A stretch of DNA of 64,000 bases from Xiphydria camelus. Its lineage: Eukaryota > Arthropoda > Insecta > Hymenoptera > Xiphydriidae. The stretch spans positions 16,983,276 through 17,047,275 of the forward strand of contig OY783198.1 in NCBI GenBank assembly GCA_963678675.1, read 5' to 3'. Shown in pieces: positions 33,840 through 45,351 of this stretch. Under the pieces are notes generated by a model. That model saw only the letters and a program-made list of their open reading frames with translations, was not told the DNA's origin and searched no databases. Position 1 is the first letter of the stretch. Each line of letters begins with the position of its first letter. The translations under genes and the position numbers were made by a program.

Positions 33840-35611
33840 TTCCTTGGCTTCTACGGAGTATAAAGCTACAAGACACATTCATAATGATAAAAACAAGCCG
33901 GACAGCTTTTGTTATATCTGCGGTTTGTTTACCCCTCCTAAAACCGGAAAAAAATCAACGATAAAGTTCAAGATGCATACGAATATTGTTTTGGATCTCA
34001 AATTTCGAATCAAGATAAAGATTGGGTCCCTCACATTGTCTGTGCCAACTGCTACAGAATTTTAAAGACATGTCACAGTACGAAGAACCTTTCTAATTTG
34101 AAATTTTCATCACCAGTCATATGGGGCATATCAGACAGAAGAGAAGATTGTTTCTTCTGTATGACAGTTACAACGGGATATAATTCCAAAAACAGAAATC
34201 AAATCAAATATGTATACACAAACAAAGTGAATCCAGCCATTACTATTCAACAGAATAGTGGTCGTCGGAAGAAACTTTTAGAAGACCCAGCTATTGATGT
34301 AAATGAAGGAGGGTTTGACATGGAAGTGAGTGCAAGTGATCTGGAATCAACTTCAAGTGATGAGGAATTCAAAAAAAGAAATGAAGCACCACAGAAATTT
34401 AGCCAAGCCGAATTGAGTGATTTAGGCAGAGAGCTGGGTCTATCAAAGGAAGCACACGAGCTTTTGGCGTCTAGGTTGAAAAAGAAAAATCTCTTGGATA
34501 AAGGCACTAAGATAACTGTATATAGAAATCGTGAGAAAAAATTGAGAAAGTTCTTTATACAGGATAAGAAATTAGATTTAGTATATTGTGACAATGTCAC
34601 CGGACTAATTAATAGTTTGGAGACTGAAGTATATAAGCCAGAAGAGTGGCGTCTTTTCATAGACTCCTCAATCCGTAGTCTAAAAGCTATACTACTCCAC
34701 AACACGAACATTCTAGCTCCGATACCCATAGCTCATTCAACAACCTTGAAGGAATCTTATGATAACGTGAGTATAGTTTTTGATAAAATAAAATACTCTG
34801 ATCATAGCTGGCCTCTTTGTGGTGATTTAAAAATGATAGAGATCATTCTCGGGATGCAGAGCGGAAACATCAAATACCCCTGCTTTTTATGTCTCCTTGA
34901 CAGCAGATATCGATCAAATCACTATAAAAAGAAGGAATGGCCAGAGCGCAAGTCTTTAGAACCCGGATCACCAAATGTTTTGAAATCGCCTCTTGTGGAT
35001 GTATCCAAAATTTTAATTCCACCTTTACATCTCAAACTTGGCCTAATGACTCAGTTCGTCAAAGCTTTGGATAAGTCGGCCGCGAATATTTTAAATAAAT
35101 TGCGCAGAAAATGCTTACACTCTCAGTGACGCCAAATTAGAGGCAGATATTTTTGACGGCCCGAAAATTCGGTAACTATTTAACGATGTCACTTTTACAG
35201 ATCATATGACGAAAACAGAGTGAGCTGCATGGATAAGTTTTCGCGATGTATGCCAGAATTTCCTTGGAAATAACAAAGGCCAAATTATAAGAAGCTGGTG
35301 AGTGACATGATACAACAATTTCAAGATCTAAGTTGGAATATGACTATTAAAATGCATTTCTTACATTCACATATCGATTATTTTCAAAAAAAAACTAGGT
35401 GACTTCAGTGAAGAACATGGAGAAAGGCGCCATTAAGACATGAAGGACATGGAAAAACGATATCAAGGAACGTGGGGTGTCAATATGATGGCAAACTATT
35501 GCTGGAGTTTGAAACGAAATGTTGTGCAGGATAAGAAAAGTAATAAGCGACGTTCACTCCGTCGATCGTTTGAAGACAAGCAAGTTAGGTATCACAAACG
35601 AAGTAAGGACT
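33840..35611 (+). pseudogene. Broken copy of an uncharacterised zinc-finger multi-copy invertebrate family
   Basis: The N-terminal zinc-binding part reads 'KPDSFCYICGLF'. After a frameshift in an A-rich stretch near 33955 it continues 'NQDKDWVPHIVCANCYRIL' and 'SDRREDCFFCMT'. The long open frame to 35127 has 'FSQAELSDLGRELGLSKE', 'WRLFIDSSIRSLKAILLHN', 'YSDHSWPLCGDLKMIEIIL', 'YPCFLCLLDSR' and 'ILIPPLHLKLGLMTQFVKAL'. Past the stop at 35127 the family tail can be traced in shifting frames: 'MHFLHSHIDYF', 'GDFSEEHGERRH' and 'MEKRYQGTWGVNMMANYCWS', to about 35611. The family is common in aphid, hydra and other genomes, with no proven role. The CxxC pairs suggest nucleic-acid binding; that is inference. 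At least two frameshifts and a stop make it non-functional. Confidence 0.8.
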
Positions 35612-35789
35612 AATGAAATTTTCTTTTATTCTTTCTCCTTTTCGTATTTATTCAATTTTTATTATTTTTATTCGTTATTATCGGTCTTATTATTAGTGAG
35701 AGGCAAGGGGAACTCACGTTAAAAAAGTACCCCAAGGGAACAGAAACCTACTACGTCCACGTCATTGTTCCCGGGTTAGGCTGATAGTA

Positions 35790-35808
35790 GGGGGGGGGGG
35801 GGGGGGGG
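35790..35808. repeat. Homopolymer run of 19 G
   Basis: The G19 tract lies in the loop of the foldback, downstream of the pseudogene. Confidence 0.9.
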
Positions 35809-36076
35809 TTAGCATAAAATATCATTACCTCACACGACTACGGTGCCAATGAATTACTAGGTTATGCGGTCACAAGGTTGGAAGGTCATTGTGTTATGAA
35901 ATTTATCATTTGAGTGGTTAAAGTACACATATGGCTCGTACATACTAAGTTTCGAGGTTTAATGATATACAATTAGTCTCCTTCTTACAGCGTTATGGGG
36001 TAAAGGGTTTATGAGGTTTATGGGTTATGGAGTTTAAACATTTAATGGCTTTGGAGTTTTTTGTGTTGAATAATTA

Positions 36077-36668
36077 CACAGGTTTACAAAAAAAAAAGTC
36101 CGGACTACTTGACCGGACCATGGTATTCCGAGGTATTTTTGCATCCTGAATCCGATCCCGAGGTCATCTGAGCCCCATCACGTCAGAAAAACGAGATTTC
36201 GAAATAAACAAATAAGGAAATGGGACTGCCCTGAGCAGCACCCAGTGCATGACTCCAAGGTTCTAAGGCCATTAGGGTCAGTGCTGGGTCCACTGTCACA
36301 GTGAACGGATCGCCGGAATTGGATGCCTTGACAGGGAGATCGTAATCCGCGAGATACAACGATCATGGCAACATTTTATCCACTGGGGTGGTTCTGTGAT
36401 AGTCCCGGTCGAGATTTAGGACTCCATTCCAATGTTTGGAAGGTATTCAAGACCTAAACAGCTACCCTCCAACTCAACAGGTCGCTTGAGAAATTGTCCC
36501 GGATCCAGTTCCAAAAAATGGTCATTTTAACCTCTAAATGACCTTGAAATCTCATTTTTCTGACGTGATGGGGCTCAGATGACCTCGGGATCGGATTCAG
36601 GACGCAAAAATACCTCGGAATACCATGGTCCGGTCAATCAGTCCGGACTTTTTTTTTGTAAACCTGTG
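36077..36668. mobile_element. Foldback MITE, CACAGGTTTACAAAAAAA ends, TTA duplication
   Basis: TTA at 36074-36076 and 36669-36671 flanks arms of about 120-135 bp ('gtccggact..ttgaccggac', 'ccatggtattccgaggta'). The ends resemble those of the host element (CACAGCTCCACAAAAAA), so both belong to one family. It landed almost exactly at the arm/loop boundary of the larger element. Confidence 0.88.
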
Positions 36669-37810
36669 TTATTGCTGGATTTGACCTTGAAATGAACTTG
36701 ACCCTGACATACTGGAGGCAAACGAACCTCGGATTCTAACTCTGTGACCTCGAAAATATGTGGACGTAGTAGTTTATTCCCGTGAAGACACATTTCCTTA
36801 TTTTTGCAATTGTCATATGAAACTTCCATACAATAACATGAAGTGACTTTGAAATGACCTTGGGGGTTATTTTATCAAAAAATTGAATACATAGACGTCA
36901 AATTTCCCGTTCTTTCAGAATCTGCAGTCAAAAATTCATTTTTGGCAGAATAAATATATTTGACCTTGAAATGACCTTGAATTTGACCTCGTCGGATCAA
37001 ACGGACATCAGATTTGGATTCAGCGACCTCAAAAATATATAAAAATAATTTAAATCGATTTGACTATTTTTCCAGGATTTGACCTTGAAATGACCTTGAA
37101 CGTGACGTGATGGAGACAAACGGACACCGGATTCAGATTCAGCGACCCCAAAAACATAAAGATATACTGGTCTGGTCAGAGGAAGCATTTTTTCGATTTT
37201 TTTTGTGGAGCTGTGTTAGTTTCTGTTTAGATATATTATACATTGTTGTACGAAGCATAGAATCACTTGAATTTTGTCGACGTTCTCTTTGAAGGTTTAA
37301 GGTTTCTCGAGCGTTATACTAAAAATAGTGAGAAATGGTTGAAAATGATTGCATTCGGTAGATTGATGTAAAAAAAAATTCAGTTAAATTTTCAAGTCTT
37401 TTGAGAAGCTCGTTACAAAGATTTTTGAATAACAAAATAACATACGTTCTTATGGGTTAACGTATAACCAACAAACCGCGATATTTCTGAGAAAAATAGT
37501 GAAAACATTCTGAAATTTTTTGAACAGCAAGTTTAATGAACTAAAATCATCTATACAAATTTTCACGTTCATTAAGAAGCCCGTTATTTCTTTATTAATT
37601 GTTCTTTATATATTTAACCTTTTATAAGTCAATGTGGCAACGTTGCATGACGTACAGATGCATGACCAGATATTTTGGGCTCCATTTATGAACTCATAGA
37701 TACACACATACTACTGTACTTCAAACGTTGCTGCCACATCGCACGAATAACATACTTTAGAGTGTTACTGTACTTCAGTGGACTAACTTTTATCCGTAGG
37801 TAGTAATTTT

Positions 37811-38290
37811 GCCTCCTCATCACGAATCCGGTGTCAAAATTTGGCCATCACGTCACATTTTTTTAATCTCAAAAAACCGGCCAGAGAGATCATGATTTTC
37901 AAAAAGTTAATGGACTTAAGCCAAATTCGGTATAGGAGGTTTTTTTGGTCGCTGATCACGAATCTGAAGTCGAATTTCAAACATTCAAGATGGCGGATCA
38001 AATATGGCGAACGAGATTTTCGAAAATTTTGAATTTTTGCAAATATAACTTCATATCCGTAATCAGCGACCAAAAAAATCCCCCTATACCAAATTTGGCA
38101 TGAATCCATCGATTTTCGAAAATTTTATCCGCCGTATTGGATGCGCCATCTTGAATTTTTGAAATCCGACTTCAAATTCGTGATTAGCGACCCAAAAAAC
38201 TCCCTATACCGAATTTGGTTTAAGTCCATTAACTTTTTGAAAATCATGATCTCTGGATTTTGACACCGGATTCATGATCAGGAGACAAAA
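37811..38290. repeat. Foldback repeat containing 'aagatggcggat' blocks
   Basis: The arms run from 'cacgaatccggtgtcaaaat' through 'tcatgattttcaaaaagtta' and 'attcaagatggcggatcaaa' to the centre near 38035, and then back. The right outer part is repeated once more at 38370-38410. The same blocks build the 40.4-41.0 kb region. Confidence 0.75.
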
Positions 38291-38419
38291 TTACTATGGA
38301 TAACATATATCGCATCAAAAGTATAGGTACCCCACTTAGAAAAATATGGTGATGTGATGGCCAAATTTTGACTCCCCGGATTCGTGATCAGGAGGCAAAA
38401 TTACTACGGATAACATATA

Positions 38420-39905
38420 TCGCATCAAATATATACCCAACTTTTTTTTGTGTGACTGTACAATCAATTGAATGATGAATGTCAAAACAAAATTTACAAA
38501 GGTAAATAAAAATTTCGTAACTTTGATTTGTCTCTGAGCTCTTCTGGTGTGGGCGTTATTATTGCTTTTTTGAAATTGCATTCAATAATGAGAAGGAAAA
38601 TGCGACGAATAAATACGAACGATTTTTGAGAAAACAATTCGTGGAACATACCAATACTTTTAATTTTAAAAATCTATAAAACATGCGATTTCCTCGAGAT
38701 CGATTTTCGTAGCTGCCAAAATTTAACTACTTTGTTTACACTAGAAAACTGGTTGTCTATCCGACTCCATAATTGTCCCTTGACCCTATGAACTCAAAGG
38801 TATTGCGGGAGACTTACAATTATTGATTCGTGGCATTCTAGAGTTGAAACAAATAAAATAAAATTGTAGAGCCGATAAATATTCACCGTTATATTATATC
38901 TCGTGTTTATTTCAATACACGCCAACATAACGGGTTGCATATCGGTTAGTACACCCGTCCACAGTGGTTTCCTATAATTTCGTGATAATACCGGCAGTCA
39001 AGATTCGAACCAATGGTACTGTTTACGTTTATTTTCTGGATTATTCGAAAAAAACACAAATGGGTATTGGAATTATATCGGAGCATCTGTCACTCAAATC
39101 ACTAATGAGATTACCGATATTTCTCGGACTGACAGTGTCATTTGAATCGGATCTTTGCTCTCGGTATAATTATGTTAGAGGAACTCGCAGCGAATGGTAG
39201 CACCAACGAATATGCAACCCGCTATACCGGCGTATATTAAAACGACCACCTGGTATACGTGTTATATTATGCGCCGAGAGGCCAGTTATGAAATTGGGAT
39301 GAAGAAAATTATTACGTCGACACCCCATTTTCCGCGGGCATTTTAATTAAATTAATCTCCGCGTACTTTTCTCACACAGCGGCAAGCTCGGGATTGATTA
39401 TATAGCATTATATACAGTTTACGAGGGGATGAGAAGCTTTAGTCCTAACGACCGGACGAGCATTCTCGATTCGTCGTGAGTTAATGAATCGGAAGACACG
39501 ACAGCTCGCTAGAGGCTGGTTACGACGATTTTATACAAGACTTAGATCTCCGTGTTCCCAAGATTTACTCGACCTGATTTCACCGAGCTTAACTCAAACC
39601 CGCCCAACTTGTTCAATTCACTACAGTAAACTCGGCGATACCGTCTTCCACACGTTCGTTGTACAATCGACGTTTTAGTTCCACTAGAGAATAAAGTATC
39701 TAAGTACATGATTAGCGTATAGTTTACTACCATATGACATATTGATGCCCTATGTACATCAGCTTCGTTCTGACTTTGTATAAACGGTCTTTCCCTCATA
39801 ACCGGCCGATCAATTAATTCTCGGTGCTCCGAGAAAAACAATTATTAATAGTTCACGAATGTAATTTCAAATACGACCAAATTAATATTTCTTTAGAACA
39901 AGAAA
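38420..39905. other. Plain AT-rich stretch
   Basis: No paired repeat and no recognised gene were seen. Short frames (e.g. 38964-39200) have no motif. Confidence 0.4.
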
Positions 39906-39908
39906 ATA

Positions 39909-39952
39909 TATTATATCGAGTTTCCTGCCATAAGGGCGTTTCCACAAAAATC

Positions 39953-40009
<57 letters not shown>

Positions 40010-40075
40010 GAATTAAAAAATTTTTGTCACATGTTTTGATTGATACGCCCTTCTGGCAGGAAACCCTCGATATAT
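39909..40075. mobile_element. Small hairpin MITE with an expanded (TA)n loop
   Basis: 'tatatcgagtttcctgccat' at the left and its near-complement 'ggcaggaaaccctcgatata' at the right form arms that include 'aagggcgt'. The loop contains about 26 TA units (39955-40006). Confidence 0.75.
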
Positions 40076-40076
40076 A

Positions 40077-41035
40077 CAGGGTCTTCAAAAAGTCCCGGTA
40101 CGGCTGATTATCTCAGCGGGAAATCATTTTAGAGAAAAATGTTTAATGTAAAACTTTTAAGATTTTTCCCTGGCTGCCTAATGGTCATATTGGATTTGAC
40201 CTTTACCATGACTTTCAAGGTCATATCAAGGTCAAATTGATCTTTTTAAATGCGAACCCCTATTTTTGATACCGGAAATGAAAAGAGCGGGAAATTTCAC
40301 ATTCAAATATGTCCTTGACCATTTTTTCATGTGACCTTGATGGTCAGCGGAGCACAGTGGGAAATTTTCTTGAATTAGAAGGACAACATTCTTAATGGCT
40401 TATTCAACTTAAACCAAATTCGGTATAGGGGGTTCTTAAGGTCGCTGATCACGAATCTGAAGTCAGATTTCAAAAATTCAAGATGGATCCAATATGGCGG
40501 ACGAGATTTTCGAAAATTTTGAATTTTTGCAATTACAACTTCATATTCGTAATTGGCGACCCAAAAACCCCTCTATACCAAATATGGCATGAATCCATCG
40601 ATTTTCGAAAATCTCGTCCGCCATATTGGATCCGCCATCTTGAATTTTTGAAATCCGACTTCAGATTCGTGATCAGCGACCCAAAAAACCCCCTTTACCG
40701 AATTTTGTTTAAGTCTATTAACTTTTTGAAAATCATGATCTCTGGCTGCTTTTTTGAGATTAAACAAAATGTGATGTGATAGCCAAATTTTGATACCGGA
40801 TTCGTGATCAGGGACCAAAATTACTACGGATAACATATATCGCATCAAAAGTATACCGCTCTTTTGTTTTTGAGTGTGACTGTGCACAGTTTTTTGAGGT
40901 TAGAAAAAAATTGTGATGTGATGGTCAAATTTTGACACCTGATTCGTGATCAAGAGGCAAAATTACTACAGATAACATATATCGCATCAAAAGTATACCC
41001 GACTTTTTTTTTGTGTGACTGTGTAATCATTCAAG
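40077..41035. mobile_element. Truncated CAGGGTCTTC-type element joined to 'gatggcgga' repeat
   Basis: The left end CAGGGTCTTCAAAAAGTCCC follows a TA and is colinear with 14595-15000 for about 400 bp. Instead of the matching right arm, it continues into the 37.8-kb type of repeat ('aaatcatgatctctggctgc', 'attactacggataacatata' twice). It is a composite of two repeat families or a recombined copy. Confidence 0.7.
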
Positions 41036-41076
41036 ATCAAAAACTTAAATTTTCAAAACATATCCTTTTTTACGGG

Positions 41077-41331
41077 CGCCTTTTTTCATTTCAATGGCAA
41101 GAAAGAAGAGAGAGGCAAGTTATCTTCTTCATCCTTTGACTCTTCTTGAACACCACTTCCATTCGCTCTTCTTCCAATATCTTCCACTTCTACTTCATCA
41201 TCGCTCTCGAGCAAAATGCGGTCTTCATTGCTATCTGCATTGCTAAAATCAGTGTCGTCGTTACTTAGACCGGTAAAATTTTTCCAATACTGTTCCAGAT
41301 CATTTTCTGTTAGTCTTTTTCCTGTCCATAC
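41077..41331 (-). pseudogene. Acidic N-terminal fragment, probably of a piggyBac-like transposase
   Basis: After an acceptor-like 'tttctttcag', the minus strand reads 'WTGKRLTENDLEQYWKNFTG', then an Asp/Glu/Ser-rich stretch ('SNDDTDFSNADSNEDRI', 'ESDDEVEVEDIG') and 'DNLPLSSFLPLK', followed by a TGA where a Trp codon would fit. A short 'xLTxxDxxxxW' start followed by an acidic tract is usual at the N terminus of piggyBac-type (DDE_Tnp_1_7) transposases. The catalytic domain is absent. The assignment is from general layout only. Confidence 0.4.
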
Positions 41332-42397
41332 TGAAAGAAAAATTTAAAACAATGAATTCAACTGCACAGCGTAGCCGATAAGGCACAGAATCAAGAAAAC
41401 GAATGGTACCTCGAATGTGTGTGCATGGTGTTACCGATCGGCAACAAAACGAAATTTGACTTTTTTCAAGAAAAAAATATTCAAGATTACACAACCTGGT
41501 CAAAAAATATATACCTTTCAGACGTAAAAACGCAATATTCCTGCAATGAAACAGTTTTCTCAACTAAACTATAATCAATAGTGAAGTCAATATAAACACG
41601 TTGCTCGCCGGTTGTCTGTAGACTGGGAAATGTCAATAATACAGTGATATGAGCGCCATCTAGCAACAAATGCTTATAGCCTATTATAATGCAGTACGTG
41701 GCCGAACGGATACTCCATGCAGTACACAAGTCGATATTTGCTTTAGTGTGAGTTTGAAAGGTATAGTAGGCAGTGTATTGCCGAAAAGCAACAATATGCA
41801 TTTAAGGGTTAAACTGAGGTAGGTAGTAGGGGGGGTAGAGCGGGGCTTAAGGGGTTATACGCAGACAGAAGGCCGAAAAATACCGATTTTTCAAGAATTT
41901 TTCCTGGGAAGACATTTAAATTTATTGACTTAAAAATTTATATACATATTGTGACAACTTTTAACTTTACTTTCATATGTTTCATTTGTCAAAATATTTA
42001 TTTTTAAAGCTGCTAGAACCGATCTCTGGGAGCTCCTCTAAGAAAAAGGCGTCTTGCGGTGAGCACGATATCTCTGGATTGCATCATCTAAAATGAAAAA
42101 ACCAAACAAATTTCGATAATATAAGGTATTATCTAGTATTTAATCGAAGGAATAAGCAAAATATTAATTTTTGACAAAATTGCGGCTACTCAAAACAAAA
42201 GTATCGATTTTCGACATAAATTTAGACCTTAAATTGTTCATAAAATGGAAAATATTAATCGGCCAGAAAAAACCTTCGATCAATTACTAAAAAATAGACT
42301 TAAAAAGCTTGTGTAAAAATTTGAGACTGATTGGTTCAGCCGTTTCCGAGATATCTTGCTCACCGACTTCAAAAACGCAGTTTCGAGAAAAACGCGT

Positions 42398-42783
42398 TTA
42401 AAGTTTCAACAGCACGTTACACATAGTAAAAGGACTAAAATCTATGGTACGAACTGCACACTTATCACATAACAAAACAATTTTAAAACCAAGTCCTCGT
42501 TCAGAAGCAGTTTCAAACTTCACAATTCCGTCACAGATTTTACACTTCACATATTTAGAAATTGCCGCAAACACTGTAATAAAGTTCAAAATTCGATATT
42601 CGACAGACGAATCACGCGGAACGAAGATTTCTTCTTACATTTTAAATTGTTTCGATGAGGCACTAAAACTACTTTTATCCGTCTGAGCTGTCTTCGGATT
42701 AAAAATATTTCTTCGCTTTTTTGGTCTCGACTTTTGCACACCTTGGAAGATGCTCTCTTTTCTCTACTACACTTCATTTTCAC
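42398..42783 (-). pseudogene. N-terminal fragment of a Mutator-like transposon protein
   Basis: Reading the minus strand across small frame changes gives 'KCSREKRASSKVCKSR', then 'EYRILNFITVFAAISKYVKC' and 'CKICDGIVKF...ERGLGFKIVLLCDKC'. This Cys-pair region followed by 'RGLGFKIVxxCxxC' is the start of a widespread insect protein that is often labelled a Mutator-like transposase. The rest of the protein is absent; the sequence runs straight into DNA with 'gagatatcttgctcaccgac', which looks like the element's untranslated end. It is an internally deleted, non-autonomous copy. Its probable outer end is near 41850, where TTAAGGGGTTATAC is seen. Confidence 0.6.
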
Positions 42784-43376
42784 AGAGAAATCACAACAGA
42801 AAATATAAACGAATGTACGAGTTTACTGCTTGGCTTCGCTATTTAGACTGATTACTTTTCAATATAACAGTTTGGGTATCTGAAATAAGGCATAACGGTA
42901 TCAAAGCGCATTCCAGGTAATTACCCAGGTAGCACACTGACGTTAGAATAATGTCTCAGACGTCATTTTTTGGTCAGTATAGGGTTTCAGACGTCAATTG
43001 TCGTAATATTAACGTCACAGGGACGTCATATTTACGACGTACCTTGGACGTCAAAATTCAACGTCTTTTTGACGGAACTTTTCCGTCATTTTTAATGACG
43101 AACGAGACTTAGAAAAATTTCGGTCTCCTGCATATAGGTATAGCGACTTGAAAATTTATTTGTGAATAAATGGACAAAAATTGTAATTTGTTCAATTATT
43201 AAATCAATAAATTATTTCATTTGGAGTCTCCAGAGTATGTTGAGCAAGCTATAAACTATACTGTTTATTAAAAAGCACAGATTATTAAAGTAAATGAACG
43301 ACAATCAATTAATGCAGGATGAATAAATATTCATATAATTATTTATTTATTTATTTATATTTATTTATTATTTATA

Positions 43377-43425
43377 TCTTGCATAAACGCAAATTGATAT
43401 TAATATCAATTTGCGTCTATGCAAG
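43377..43425. repeat. Near-perfect 49-bp hairpin
   Basis: 'cttgcataaacgcaaattga' pairs with its complement around 'tattaata'. It lies within the 5S-bearing element. Confidence 0.85.
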
Positions 43426-43606
43426 AATATTTATCAAAAGAATCATAAATTTAGAAAAATGTTGAGAAGAGAATATAATACAATTATAAAATCTTATTTA
43501 TTCAAGCTCTTTCTTATTGACAGGAAAAGCAATATACATTTATTCATCAAACTTCATATGAACACCAATAGTAATAATATTCTTAACCACAAGAGCGCGC
43601 AGCAGA

Positions 43607-43690
43607 TGAGAACTCGAGGACACCGACCGATCAACGAAGTTAAGCAGCAAAAAGTGCGGACACTAGTTGGATGGGTGACCGCTCACGATG
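43607..43690 (+). other. 5S rRNA-like sequence (pseudogene or SINE-type head)
   Basis: The run contains 'CCGACCGATCAACGAAGTTA' followed directly by 'AGCAGC', and then 'CTAGTTGGATGGGTGACCGC'. These are the internal promoter parts (A box, intermediate element and C box region) of animal 5S rRNA ('CGAAGTTAAGCAGC' and 'TTGGATGGGTGACCGC'). The 5' and 3' stem I parts of a real 5S gene are missing, so it is 5S-derived. It may act as a pol III promoter. Confidence 0.75.
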
Positions 43691-44379
43691 AAAAGATATA
43701 CGTCAGACCCCTAACCCCTTTTAGAACCGTTATTTTTTACGTCATCACAACGTCCGGTAGAACGTCATTATGACGTGATTTTTCTGACGTCGTGTGGATG
43801 TGCAATTAAGCCGTCTTTGCGACGTTAAAATGACGTCATATTTTTCGTCATCTGACGTCAGAACTGACCTTCAAAGAACGTCATTTCGACGTTGATGTGC
43901 TACCTGGGGTGATGGGTGTTCCAAAAGAGATAAAGTATATATTAAAAATCGGACGATGTAAGCTGCAACTGGAACATCATCGCAGGAATAATTTGTCTAC
44001 AATTAATCACAATCATTGACCGCTTCCTCCTACGAAAAACAATTCATACAAGGTAAATACTTTGAAAGAAGTGAAAGTTATTTAAAGTAGTAATAGTTGA
44101 AACGAAAAGCGCATATTGCAATGAAAGTACCGTGAGTGATAGGCGCTCGGTGATAAGTTCGACATTGTCTGATCTCCATCGACTCATTTTCTTCGGGATA
44201 CGACAGGAGTTACATTCTCTCTGTTTGCACCTTATGAAAGGGGACGTACAAGAAGACCGTCAAAGACTTCATGAAAATCTTGTAACCTACTCGTCCTGTA
44301 GTAATACTATCCCTCCGACGGGAATACACGTACAAGTATACGTGCTAAACGGAGCACGCTGTTGGCACATTATTATTTA

Positions 44380-44578
44380 TAAATTAACGATTTCTAGGTT
44401 AGATACTTCGATCTCCCGAATTGACAGCTACTGGGAGATCAGACGTTTGACACTTTTCGCTCGGCTCGTAAGACTAATTCTAACTATGAATGACTAGAGG
44501 ACCGACCCAACTACTTCCGGCCAAATGTCAGGGAAATTCAAAAGTTGGAGTATGCCATCGGACATACTGTACTTAGAG
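44380..44578. mobile_element. Fragment of a CCGTATGT-family foldback
   Basis: It contains 'cttcgatctcccgaattgac', 'gggagatcagacgtttgaca' and a terminus 'ggacatactgta'. The left half is missing or diverged. A related fragment lies at 57225-57270. Confidence 0.55.
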
Positions 44579-44826
44579 TTAAAGGTAAAATGTCTATATG
44601 AATTTCTGTAGACGACGAAAATATAAGAAAAATCCGATGGCCTGTAAATTCGAAAGCGGTATGTTTTATTTCTCCATACTAAGGCAAAGTGAAAAATATA
44701 AGGGCTCTTTAGTCTATAAATCCCTTTGAAAATATAACGAGAATAAATCAAAAGTAACGTGATTATAATTAATTGGCTCGTAGTATAATACGAAAGAGGA
44801 AATGGAGATGGTGAAAACGAGCCATA
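44579..44826. repeat. Diverged copy of 57325-57560
   Basis: About 240 bp ('ttaaaggtaaaatgtctata' through 'gaggaaatggagatggtgaa') are shared with 57325-57560. Both encode a short similar peptide ('KMSI.ISVD..NIRKIRWP.N') that I do not recognise. Confidence 0.75.
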
Positions 44827-45331
44827 CCCAAGTAGCAAAAGATATCTGTCAGACATATACAAGATGTCTATATGTCTAGAAAATGACATTTATATGTGGT
44901 ATAAACATGGTTGAAATCTAGATATAGACAGCGCATAGATGTCTGACAGATATCCTAAGTTGACAAGAATCGATATTCTGTGTGGTAAATATAATAATTT
45001 CATAAAATATAACATTAATATTATTAAAAAAAAATGAATTACAAGGCTCTAGAGGGTTTCCTCGTTCTCTATTTTTATTAAAGGCTGAGAAGACTAATAT
45101 AGAGCTTTATAATTAAGTTTATTTAATAGTATTAACTTTTAATTTTAAACAATCATTATATATTTACTATAGAATATCTATTCTTGTCAACTTAGGATAT
45201 CTGTCAGACATCTACGCGCTGTCTATATCTAGATTTCAACCACATTTATACCAAATATAGATGTCATTAATTAGACATACATATAGACATCTTGTGGATG
45301 TCTGATAAAATAATATCTTTTGCTACTTGGG
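44827..45331. mobile_element. Foldback, CCCAAGTAGCAAAAGATAT ends, TA duplication
   Basis: TA at 44825-44826 and 45332-45333 flanks arms of about 165 bp ('ctgtcagacat', 'gtctatatctagattt' and complements) with an AT-rich loop (45000-45170). The copy at 57560 keeps only about 20 bp of the left end. Confidence 0.87.
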
Positions 45332-45351
45332 TAAAGCTATGTACCAAAGGG

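Larger units (their letters stand above)
32588..37215. mobile_element. Foldback element, CACAGCTCCACAAAAAAA ends, TTA duplication
   Basis: TTA at 32585-32587 and 37216-37218 flanks inverted arms of about 550 bp (32588-33148 and 36672-37215). The arms contain repeated 'tgaccttgaa' words and 'gcgaccccaaaaacat'. The loop holds the pseudogene at about 33840-35611 and a second, related foldback (36077-36668). No transposase is visible. Confidence 0.88.
42924..43908. mobile_element. DNA element, CCCAGGTAGCACA ends, GACGT-rich, with a 5S-like core
   Basis: CCCAGGTAGCACA at 42924 and TGTGCTACCTGGG (with one change) ending at 43908 are inverted. Both flanking regions are dense in GACGT/ACGTC words (about 42940-43100 and 43735-43885). 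The core has an AT-rich part, a perfect hairpin at 43377-43425 and a 5S rRNA-like segment. No transposase was seen. Confidence 0.75.
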
